A stretch of 5,259 nt of DNA, from contig JAUICS010000131.1 in the NCBI GenBank assembly GCA_030427765.1, positions 1 through 5,259 of the forward strand, read 5' to 3'. This DNA is from Alphaproteobacteria bacterium (lineage in GTDB: Bacteria; Pseudomonadota; Alphaproteobacteria; Micavibrionales; Micavibrionaceae). Position 1 is the first letter of the stretch, and every line of letters starts with the position of its first letter. Position numbers and translations under genes: made by a program. The notes beneath the pieces are model-generated. The model did not search any database, was not told where the DNA came from, and was given only the letters and a program-made list of their open reading frames with translations. This document shows positions 1 to 5,259 of the stretch, piece by piece.

Positions 1-962
1 AATGTCTTTTGCGCAAGTTCACGGTCCGGGTTAACCCATGATACGACAAAAACCGTATGCCCTTGCTCAACAAGCCATTTAATAAGCGAATTTTCCTGAC
101 GCATATCAAGGATGTAATATTTGTTGATCCATGGTGGAACGACAAGAAGAGGACGCTTATATACCTCTTTAGTTGTCGGTGTATACTGTATAAGCTGCAT
201 AAGATCGTTTTGATACACAACCTTACCGGGGGTAAGGGCCAGATTTTTGCCAACTTCAAACGCCTTGTAGTCAGTTGTTGAAATTTTGAGTGCGCCGTGG
301 CCACGTTCTAAATCCCCCAAAAGATTTTCAAGGCCCTTTACCAGATTTTCGCCGCCACTATCAATAGTTTCCTTTAAAACAAGCGGGTTGGTCAGGATAA
401 AATTGCTCGGCGCTATGGCATCCACATATTGGCGCGTATAAAAATCGATTTTTTGACGTGTATGCGCATCCAAACCCTCTGTGTCTTTTGCGGCATTGGT
501 TAAGGTTTGGCTTGTAAGCAGATAAGATTGCTTAATAAAATCGAATAATGCATTTTGTTGCCATTCCGGATCACGGAAACGTCTGTCGCCTTTTTGAGGA
601 TGAAAAAGGGGTTCCGGTTCCTCACCAGTAATCATTTTCATCCAGCTCTGATTCAGTAGCTCCATGTAAGATTTCCAGTATTCCATATTGAGTTCAATAA
701 ACTTGGCTGGATTCGATACGAGATAGGTTATGAATTCAATGTAAGCCTGACGTACGTTCATTGGATCAAACGGGTATTCCAGTAAGTCATCGTCGGAATG
801 CCGGGCAATATAGCTCTCTAAAATCGGCTGGGCGCGCTGAACGGCGTTCAATATGGCTTCGTTTAATTTTATAAAGTCAGGGAGTTTTATCTCATCAAAG
901 AAATCTATATGTTCCGGGTTATCGTTAGAGGACGTTTTTTGTTGGGGGCGTTGAGATGACAT
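1..962 (-). CDS. phaC: Class I poly(3-hydroxyalkanoate) synthase, N-terminal part (partial, runs off left edge)
   Basis: Polymerises (R)-3-hydroxyacyl-CoA, mainly 3-hydroxybutyryl-CoA, into PHA at the surface of storage granules. The start ATG is at 962-960 on the minus strand, and 320 codons stay open to the window edge. AGGAAGGA lies 7 bases upstream of the ATG, a strong ribosome binding site that supports this start. Seen in the translation: DRRFRDPEW (126-134), the SPANF-like APSNFILTNP (184-193), SGGENL (202-207), the family hallmark PPWINKYYILDM (276-287), and GHTVFVVSWVNPD (301-313). These match the N-terminal domain and the beginning of the alpha/beta-hydrolase core of class I synthases such as that of Ralstonia. 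Family members are about 590 residues, so some 270 are missing, including the lipase-like box with the catalytic Cys and the Asp and His of the triad. Activity therefore cannot be judged here. It is transcribed divergently from hom. The family call is secure. Confidence 0.95.
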   Translation of the reverse strand, partial: MSSQRPQQKTSSNDNPEHIDFFDEIKLPDFIKLNEAILNAVQRAQPILESYIARHSDDDLLEYPFDPMNVRQAYIEFITYLVSNPAKFIELNMEYWKSYMELLNQSWMKMITGEEPEPLFHPQKGDRRFRDPEWQQNALFDFIKQSYLLTSQTLTNAAKDTEGLDAHTRQKIDFYTRQYVDAIAPSNFILTNPLVLKETIDSGGENLVKGLENLLGDLERGHGALKISTTDYKAFEVGKNLALTPGKVVYQNDLMQLIQYTPTTKEVYKRPLLVVPPWINKYYILDMRQENSLIKWLVEQGHTVFVVSWVNPDRELAQKT

Positions 963-983
963 AATGCTGTCCTTCCTGAAAAA

Positions 984-1018
984 CCAGTGTGTACAGGCTT
1001 TTATGTGCCACAAACTGG
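984..1018. repeat. Imperfect inverted repeat in the phaC/hom divergent intergenic region
   Basis: CCAGTGTGT (984-992) can pair with ACAAACTGG (1010-1018) over 9 positions with one mismatch, separated by 17 bases. It sits 22-56 bases upstream of the phaC start codon and about 120 bases upstream of hom. A dyad of this shape could be an operator or a 5' leader hairpin for phaC, but at this length it could also arise by chance. Confidence 0.3.
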
Positions 1019-1086
1019 AAAGTTATTCAACCTTTAAACCAAAAACGATTTTTGCTGACTTGAAACTATGCCGAAATTCATGCACG

Positions 1087-1115
1087 TTATGCCAGCTTGT
1101 AAAATTGAATAAAAT
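1087..1115 (+). promoter_or_regulatory. Weak candidate promoter for the hom operon
   Basis: TAAAAT at 1110-1115 matches the sigma-70 -10 consensus at 5 of 6 positions. At a 17-base spacer the -35 position is TTATGC (1087-1092), which is poor. Transcription would begin near 1122, giving a leader of only about 13 bases. That would fit the absence of a Shine-Dalgarno sequence before hom. The region is AT-rich, so a chance match is likely. Confidence 0.2.
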
Positions 1116-1135
1116 CAAATTAGAAAAAATAAATT

Positions 1136-2431
1136 ATGGAACCTTTGAAAATAGGTATTGTTGGTTTGGGCACAGTGGGGGGCGGTGTTGTTAAGCTTCT
1201 GGAAAAGAACAAAAATCTTATTTGTCAACGTGCGGGACGTGACATCCTTATTACGGCTGTATGTGCCCATTCAAAAGATAAAGATCGCGGTTTTGATGTA
1301 AATGTATATGAATGGTTTGATAATCCGCTTGATTTGGTGAAACACGAAAATGTGGATGTGGTTCTTGAGCTCGTTGGTGGCGCGGATGGTATTGCGTATG
1401 ACCTGATAAAAGAGGCCATATCACAAAAAAAACCGATTATCACAGCGAATAAGGCATTATTGGCCACACACGGATATGAAATCGCTGAAATCGCAGACAA
1501 GGCAAATGTCCCTGTGTTTTATGAGGCCGCGGTTGCAGGTGGAATTCCTATTGTTAAAACAATCCGTGAAGGCTTGGCCGGTAATGGCATTAAAGAGATA
1601 TACGGTATTCTAAACGGTACCAGTAATTATATCCTTTCTGAAATGACAAAAACCAAACGTGCTTTTGATGATGTTTTAAAGGATGCGCAGGAAAAAGGGT
1701 ACGCGGAGGCCGATCCGACATTTGATATTGATGGCACGGACGCTGCCCATAAACTGGCGATCCTAAGCACGATTGTGTTTCGCACAAAACCAAATCTGCA
1801 CAATATTTACACAAAGGGCATCAGCGAGATAAAAGCGAAGGATATTGATTTTGCAAAAACCCTTGGATACGAAATAAAACTGATTGCTAAGGCGTTTTCT
1901 TCAGGTGATACATTAGGGCAATCGGTGACTCCGTGTCTTATTCCACAAAGCCATCCATTAAGTTCGATCAATGATGTCTTGAATGCGGTGCTGTTTGAAG
2001 GGGATTTTGTAAAATACAGTCTTTCGGTTGGTTATGGCGCGGGTGAGGGGCCGACGGCGTCTGCCGTTGTGGCTGATGTGATTGACTCTGCGCTTGGAAT
2101 ATACAGGCCGGTATTCGGAGTGAATACGGCGGAGTTAAAGGATGCAAAACGCGTTGCCGAATCCGAAAATATGTGTCGATTCTACATGCGCCTTCCTGTT
2201 TTGGATAAACCCGGTGTTATTGCCGAAGTGGCGTCTATACTGAAGGACGAAGATGTATCCATCGAAAGTATGCTTCAGCATGGACATGACCCGGGGCAGT
2301 CGGTATCGGTTGTAATGACAACACATGAAACCGCGGCGGCAAACATATACAACGCGATTGAGAAAATATCGACATTGCGTTTTATGACGTCGGAGCCTTG
2401 CCTTATTCAGATTGAGGATTTAACGTCATAA
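1136..2431 (+). CDS. hom: Homoserine dehydrogenase with C-terminal ACT domain
   Basis: NAD(P)H-dependent reduction of aspartate semialdehyde to homoserine, the branch point toward threonine and methionine; cytosolic. At 431 residues it has the usual length of the single-function bacterial enzyme. The N-terminal Rossmann motif GLGTVGGGV is at 10-18. TANKALLA (103-110) holds K106 of the nucleotide and catalytic site. NGTSNYIL (160-167) is the family signature. In EADPTFDIDGTDAAHKL (191-207), E191, D202 and K206 align with the catalytic E208, D219 and K223 of the yeast enzyme. A C-terminal ACT domain begins near residue 347 (FYMRLPVLDKPGVIAEVASI), the usual site of threonine feedback control. 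The start is fixed by the Rossmann strand beginning at residue 4, although no clear Shine-Dalgarno sequence precedes it (only AT-rich sequence). It is the first gene of the rightward run, and glpX follows after 29 or 74 bases depending on the glpX start. Confidence 0.97.
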   Translation: MEPLKIGIVGLGTVGGGVVKLLEKNKNLICQRAGRDILITAVCAHSKDKDRGFDVNVYEWFDNPLDLVKHENVDVVLELVGGADGIAYDLIKEAISQKKPIITANKALLATHGYEIAEIADKANVPVFYEAAVAGGIPIVKTIREGLAGNGIKEIYGILNGTSNYILSEMTKTKRAFDDVLKDAQEKGYAEADPTFDIDGTDAAHKLAILSTIVFRTKPNLHNIYTKGISEIKAKDIDFAKTLGYEIKLIAKAFSSGDTLGQSVTPCLIPQSHPLSSINDVLNAVLFEGDFVKYSLSVGYGAGEGPTASAVVADVIDSALGIYRPVFGVNTAELKDAKRVAESENMCRFYMRLPVLDKPGVIAEVASILKDEDVSIESMLQHGHDPGQSVSVVMTTHETAAANIYNAIEKISTLRFMTSEPCLIQIEDLTS

Positions 2432-2494
2432 CATCATTTTTAAAAATTTAGTTTGGAATTATGGGTATGACCTCCGCATTACAAAAAGAAGACA

Positions 2495-2499
2495 GTGGA
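2495..2499 (+). promoter_or_regulatory. Candidate ribosome binding site deciding the glpX start
   Basis: GTGGA, preceded by a purine-rich AAAAAGAAGACA run, ends 6 bases before the ATG at 2506. The alternative ATG at 2461 has GGA at 2455-2457, only 3 bases away. The spacing favours 2506. Confidence 0.4.
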
Positions 2500-2505
2500 T
2501 TTAAC

Positions 2506-3489
2506 ATGACAGAACAATCATATCGTATGGAACGCGATCTGGCGCTTGAGCTTGTGAGGGTTACAGAGGCCGCGGCATTATGCGCATCAAAGGAAATTGG
2601 ACGTGGCAATGAAAAAGATGCAGACCGTGAGGCGGTTGAGGCCATGCGTCAGAACCTGAATGATCTGTCGATTGATGGTACAGTCGTGATCGGTGAGGGG
2701 GAACGTGATGAAGCCCCGATGCTTTATATCGGTGAGAAAGTTGGTAACGGAACAGGGCCCAAAATCGATATTGCCCTGGATCCACTTGAGGGAACAACAA
2801 TTACGGCAAAGGGCGGACCGAATGCATTGGCGGTGATTGCATTGGCCGATGAAGGTGGATTTTTGAACGCACCGGATGTTTACATGGAAAAAATAGCCGC
2901 CGGACCGGATATTCCAGCCGATATCCTTGATTTGGATGCGCCGGTAAAAGTGACATTGGACAAAATTGCCAAGGTGAAAGGCTGTAATGTCGCCGACCTG
3001 GTTGTATGTATTCTGGAACGTCCACGTCATGAAAAGCTGATCAACGATGTGCGCGTGGCTGGTGCTCGCATTAACCTGATACCTGACGGCGATGTGAGTG
3101 CTGTTGTGGCAACAACCGAACCCGAAAACGGAATTGATCTGTATATCGGTAGTGGTGGTGCGCCGGAAGGCGTGCTTGCGGCGGCGGCGCTTCAGTGTGT
3201 CGGCGGGAATATCCACGGACGCCTTGTGTTTCGTAACGATGATGAAATTGCACGTGCCGAACGCTGGGGTATTTCCGATCTAAAACGTATTTATTTGACA
3301 GATGATCTGGCAAAGCCGGATAACGTTATGTTTGCTGCAACGGGTGTTACAAACGGAAATATGCTGAAAGGTGTACGTCGTTTTGCAGGCGGGGCAAAGA
3401 CTCATTCAATCGTGATGCGTTCCAAGTCAGGCACCGTAAGGCATATAGAGGCGTTGCATAACTTCAAAAAGAAAACGTACATCCTTTAG
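2506..3489 (+). CDS. glpX: Class II fructose-1,6-bisphosphatase
   Basis: Hydrolyses fructose-1,6-bisphosphate to fructose-6-phosphate in gluconeogenesis, using a divalent metal; cytosolic. Counting from the ATG at 2506 the protein has 327 residues, near the 336 of E. coli GlpX. Motifs: the N-terminal RVTEAAALCASKEIGRG, VIGEGERDEAPMLYIGEKVG with a metal-ligand Glu (about 62-81), the metal-binding DPLEGT (92-97), RPRHEK (about 172-177), PDGDV (193-197), GGAPEG (217-222) and a C-terminal HNFKKKTYIL. All expected acidic active-site motifs are present. An upstream in-frame ATG at 2461 would add 15 residues (MGMTSALQKEDSGFN) with no counterpart in the family, and its only GGA is 3 bases away. The 2506 ATG has GTGGA at a 6-base spacing and is preferred. 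E. coli GlpX begins at a point corresponding to M8 here. It lies in an operon between hom and a membrane protein gene, and a hom-glpX pair is common in Alphaproteobacteria. Confidence 0.95.
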   Translation: MTEQSYRMERDLALELVRVTEAAALCASKEIGRGNEKDADREAVEAMRQNLNDLSIDGTVVIGEGERDEAPMLYIGEKVGNGTGPKIDIALDPLEGTTITAKGGPNALAVIALADEGGFLNAPDVYMEKIAAGPDIPADILDLDAPVKVTLDKIAKVKGCNVADLVVCILERPRHEKLINDVRVAGARINLIPDGDVSAVVATTEPENGIDLYIGSGGAPEGVLAAAALQCVGGNIHGRLVFRNDDEIARAERWGISDLKRIYLTDDLAKPDNVMFAATGVTNGNMLKGVRRFAGGAKTHSIVMRSKSGTVRHIEALHNFKKKTYIL

Positions 3490-3505
3490 ATTCGGAATAT
3501 ATAAG

Positions 3506-4216
3506 TTGGAAAAACAGTCATTTTTACAAAAAGCCGGCATTTACATCGAAGAAAACCCGATGAAAATTTATGCCGGAATTTTTATATCGGGTGACGTATT
3601 TCTAGCAATGAATGTGTTTTATCACGCCAGCTTCCTTTGGTTTTTGGGGGCTATGCTTGGCATTCTTGCCCATGTAAACAAATTAAAATACGGCAAAGGG
3701 GCGCCGGATATTAAGGGTGATGACTTCAAAATAGGTTTTGAGGAGTGTTTAACCGTATTCATGAATACATTTAAATACGCCATCGGCATTCTTGCTGCAA
3801 AATACTGGTCGGAATTGCGCACTGAGCTTGGGAAAGGGAGTCTATCTGCGTTCTCTAAAAAGCTAAAGCGATCTATTAAATTTAAAGAATATCCACTTGA
3901 TATTGGTTGGGTTTTGATAAACATCGCCGGTCTTTTGTATTTGATAGACGGTCTGAACATATTCGGATTGCGTGAACAGATGGGCTTTTTTGAGGCGCTG
4001 CTTGGATTTTGCGTATTTACGGGTTCTTTGGTGGCATTCCTGACGGACCGCAATGATCTGGCCGGACGGATTATGGCGATTGCCACATTATTTACTTTGT
4101 TAACCGGGATTTTTAATCTCAATCTCGCATTACTTTGTGCAAGCTGTGTATTTCTTTACGGCAATTACCTTGTCGGAAAAGTAGATTCGCAGTATCAATC
4201 TAATTATATGAACTAA
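3506..4216 (+). CDS. Unrecognised multi-pass membrane protein, about 236 residues, TTG start
   Basis: I do not recognise a family. The translation has about six hydrophobic segments: roughly 20-37 and 39-57 at the N-terminus, then 134-152, 160-179, 186-204 and 206-223. Between the two groups lies a polar stretch (58-133) with a mildly hydrophobic part, FMNTFKYAIGILAAKYW (85-101), and a strongly basic patch KKLKRSIKFK (118-127). The basic patch suggests that this loop is cytoplasmic. There is no cleavable signal peptide and no obvious catalytic motif. The start is uncertain. TTG at 3506 has GGA 9 bases upstream; an internal ATG at 3560 would remove 18 residues and leave the first helix almost whole, but its upstream sequence is a poorer ribosome binding site. 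The gene begins 16 bases after glpX and ends 20 bases before nuoE, so it is almost certainly cotranscribed with both. That does not establish a role in complex I. Coding status is supported by length, codon use like its neighbours and tight packing. Confidence 0.8.
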   Translation: MEKQSFLQKAGIYIEENPMKIYAGIFISGDVFLAMNVFYHASFLWFLGAMLGILAHVNKLKYGKGAPDIKGDDFKIGFEECLTVFMNTFKYAIGILAAKYWSELRTELGKGSLSAFSKKLKRSIKFKEYPLDIGWVLINIAGLLYLIDGLNIFGLREQMGFFEALLGFCVFTGSLVAFLTDRNDLAGRIMAIATLFTLLTGIFNLNLALLCASCVFLYGNYLVGKVDSQYQSNYMN

Positions 4217-4225
4217 TATGCATCT

Positions 4226-4230
4226 GAGGA
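4226..4230 (+). promoter_or_regulatory. Strong ribosome binding site for nuoE
   Basis: GAGGA sits 6 bases before the ATG at 4237. It is within the 20-base gap after the membrane protein stop, supporting translation of nuoE from the same transcript. Confidence 0.7.
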
Positions 4231-4236
4231 CAGATC

Positions 4237-4893
4237 ATGAGACCAAAGTTTGAACAATACGCCGATTACCAGCCGGAAACATTTGAGTTTAGTGACAAAA
4301 AGGCGGTTGAAGAGATTATAAGCCGCTATCCTGCGTATGGAAAAAAGTCTGCGGTAATGCCACTTCTTGATCTTGCGCAGCGGCAAGTTGCGAAACACGG
4401 ACCGTATGGTCCATACAAAGACGGCGGCGGCTGGATTCCCCGTGCGGCTATGGATAAAATAGCGGAGATTATTGAGCAGCCGAAAATCAAGGTGTACGAA
4501 GTCGCAACATTTTACTCCATGTATAAGCTTGCGCCAGTTGGGAAGTTTTTGATTCAATTATGCACGACAACGCCCTGCTGGCTTTGTGGTTCGTCTGGAC
4601 TTTTGAAGGTATGTGAAGAATTTTGCGGCGTTCATCCGGGTGAAACATCAGAAGATGGTTTGTTTACGTTGGAGGAGGTCGAATGCCTTGGCGCATGTGT
4701 GAATGCACCGATGGCACAAATCAATGATGATTATTACGAGGACTTAACGCCGGACATTTTTAAGGACGTTTTGCAAGCCCTTAAAGATGGGAAAGAGGTT
4801 CCGATCGGTTCCCAAACCGGCCGTAAAGGGTCAATGGCGCAAAATGGGCCGACATCTATGGCCGATAAAGCCAAGGAATTAGGCGTTATCTAA
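4237..4893 (+). CDS. nuoE: NADH-quinone oxidoreductase subunit E (24 kDa, [2Fe-2S] N1a)
   Basis: A peripheral subunit of the NADH-oxidising arm of complex I, binding the [2Fe-2S] cluster N1a beside NuoF; cytoplasmic side of the inner membrane. Seen in the 218 residues: an N-terminal helical part with SAVMPLLDLAQRQ (38-50), GGWIPRAAMDKIAEI (64-78), KVYEVATFYSMY (85-96), then a thioredoxin-like domain with the cluster ligands C109 and C114 (CTTTPC) and C150 and C154 (ECLGACVNAPM). All four ligands are present. The sequence INDDYYEDLTPD (162-173) and the Gly/Ser-rich tail after about 190 are typical of alphaproteobacterial NuoE. Unusual are C117, where a conserved Arg (RGS) normally sits, and C126 and C130 nearby. 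The start is well supported by GAGGA at 6 bases. The gene follows an unknown membrane protein gene and is not followed by nuoF in this window, unlike the usual nuoE-nuoF order. Confidence 0.95.
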   Translation: MRPKFEQYADYQPETFEFSDKKAVEEIISRYPAYGKKSAVMPLLDLAQRQVAKHGPYGPYKDGGGWIPRAAMDKIAEIIEQPKIKVYEVATFYSMYKLAPVGKFLIQLCTTTPCWLCGSSGLLKVCEEFCGVHPGETSEDGLFTLEEVECLGACVNAPMAQINDDYYEDLTPDIFKDVLQALKDGKEVPIGSQTGRKGSMAQNGPTSMADKAKELGVI

Positions 4894-4900
4894 TTTTATC

Positions 4901-4930
4901 TTGATATTTTCCGTAACTTTGGTGTATTTT
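4901..4930 (+). promoter_or_regulatory. Candidate sigma-70 promoter for the right-edge gene
   Basis: TTGATA (4901-4906) matches the -35 consensus at 5 of 6 positions, and TATTTT (4925-4930) matches the -10 at 4 of 6, with an 18-base spacer. Transcription would start near 4937, just ahead of the strong ribosome binding site at 4944-4948. If real, it would separate this gene from the hom-nuoE run. No terminator hairpin is visible between nuoE and this element. Confidence 0.35.
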
Positions 4931-4943
4931 CTACCATAGCAGT

Positions 4944-4948
4944 AGGAG
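4944..4948 (+). promoter_or_regulatory. Strong ribosome binding site for the right-edge gene
   Basis: AGGAG, continuing as AGGAGAG, lies 6 bases before the ATG at 4955. It is among the best Shine-Dalgarno matches in the window and is the main support for the start of the partial gene that follows. Confidence 0.7.
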
Positions 4949-4954
4949 AGAATT

Positions 4955-5259
4955 ATGCCAGAGGGTCAATGCTCAGGTCAATCAGTTGAGATGGAAACAT
5001 ATTACCTTTATAATTTCGACATACATATGTCAGGAGTTTTGCATGAAATATTTCAGGCGGGTGCGTCTGATGTTCTGTGCAAAACAATAGGCCCTACCGA
5101 TGCCCATAAATATAGAGGAACGGCCGCGAAAACAGCCATAAAATTCAATATTGCGGCCGATGCGCCCGGTAAAGAATTTATGCTACGCATGTTGCGATCT
5201 TCAACATTCATTGACGCCGATGAATATGAGGCGTTAGACGGCGATGAATTTGGCCCGTG
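4955..5259 (+). CDS. Unrecognised protein, N-terminal 101 residues (partial, runs off right edge)
   Basis: From the ATG at 4955 the frame stays open for 101 codons, and the last two bases of the window are TG of the next codon, which could itself be a stop. The protein begins MPEGQCSGQSVEMETYYLYN and contains VLHEIFQAGASDVL (28-41), AKTAIKFNIAADAPGK (58-73), FMLRMLRSSTFIDADEY (75-91) and an acidic end (ALDGDEFGP). It has no signal peptide and no membrane segment, so it is probably cytosolic. I recognise no domain; in particular it shows none of the NuoF motifs (glycine-rich FMN and NADH sites) expected after nuoE. Codon use resembles the neighbours. The strong ribosome binding site and the possible promoter support a real gene. 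Start codons further in (M13, M25) are less likely because they lack such a site. Confidence 0.7.
   Translation, partial: MPEGQCSGQSVEMETYYLYNFDIHMSGVLHEIFQAGASDVLCKTIGPTDAHKYRGTAAKTAIKFNIAADAPGKEFMLRMLRSSTFIDADEYEALDGDEFGP

Larger units (their letters stand above)
963..1135. other. Divergent intergenic region between phaC and hom
   Basis: This 173-base AT-rich stretch must hold the promoters of both phaC (leftward) and the hom operon (rightward), because the two genes diverge. Apart from the dyad and the weak hom -10 candidate listed separately, no sigma-70 promoter stands out. On the minus strand TTGAAT (1030-1025) and CATAAA (1005-1000) form a poor match for phaC with an overlong 19-base spacer. 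No small gene with a credible ribosome binding site was seen. Confidence 0.6.

Noticed and set aside
57..281. Plus-strand open frame of 74 codons
   Set aside because: It lies antisense inside phaC, whose motifs are unmistakable, and its protein has no recognisable features.
964..1194. Plus-strand open frame of 76 codons across the phaC/hom intergenic region
   Set aside because: It overlaps the start of hom in another frame, has no good ribosome binding site, and ends in a frame-shifted reading of the hom Rossmann motif.
2436..2447. Perfect palindrome ATTTTTAAAAAT after hom, as a possible terminator
   Set aside because: It is made only of A and T with no loop or GC stem, so it is unlikely to terminate transcription.
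2587..3216. Minus-strand open frame of 209 codons inside glpX
   Set aside because: It is long but fully antisense to a gene with all family motifs; the protein has no domain character.
3622..4122. Minus-strand open frame of 166 codons opposite the membrane protein gene
   Set aside because: The plus-strand frame has coherent membrane helices and fits the operon with short gaps; the antisense frame has a composition expected of a shadow and no ribosome binding site was noted.
4894..4954. Terminator after nuoE
   Set aside because: T-rich runs are present but no GC-rich hairpin precedes them.

Overview
The window looks like core chromosome of a moderately AT-rich alphaproteobacterium. The evidence is a class I polyhydroxyalkanoate synthase, the hom-glpX gene pair that is common in that class, and a NuoE of alphaproteobacterial style with the motif CTTTPCWL. 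This taxonomic call is inferred from protein character only. I see no RNA gene, CRISPR array, transposase or long repeat.

Layout: positions 1-962 hold the N-terminal half of phaC on the minus strand, running off the left edge. A 173-base divergent intergenic region (963-1135) separates it from a plus-strand run of four closely spaced genes: hom (homoserine dehydrogenase), glpX (class II fructose-1,6-bisphosphatase), an unrecognised six-helix membrane protein with a TTG start, and nuoE (24 kDa subunit of respiratory complex I). Gaps in this run are 16 to 74 bases with no obvious terminator, so it reads as one operon. After nuoE a 61-base gap carries a promoter-like sequence and a strong ribosome binding site. 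These lead into an unrecognised gene that runs off the right edge.

Together the genes touch carbon storage (PhaC), amino-acid biosynthesis (Hom, toward threonine and methionine), gluconeogenesis (GlpX) and respiration (NuoE). The unusual points are: nuoE is not followed by nuoF and not preceded by other nuo genes; an unknown membrane protein sits directly after glpX, where many alphaproteobacteria carry recJ; NuoE has three extra cysteines near its iron-sulfur site; and the right-edge gene is unknown. I found no convincing sign of a new multi-gene defence or mobile system. The best candidates for something undescribed are the membrane protein at 3506-4216 and the partial gene at 4955-5259.
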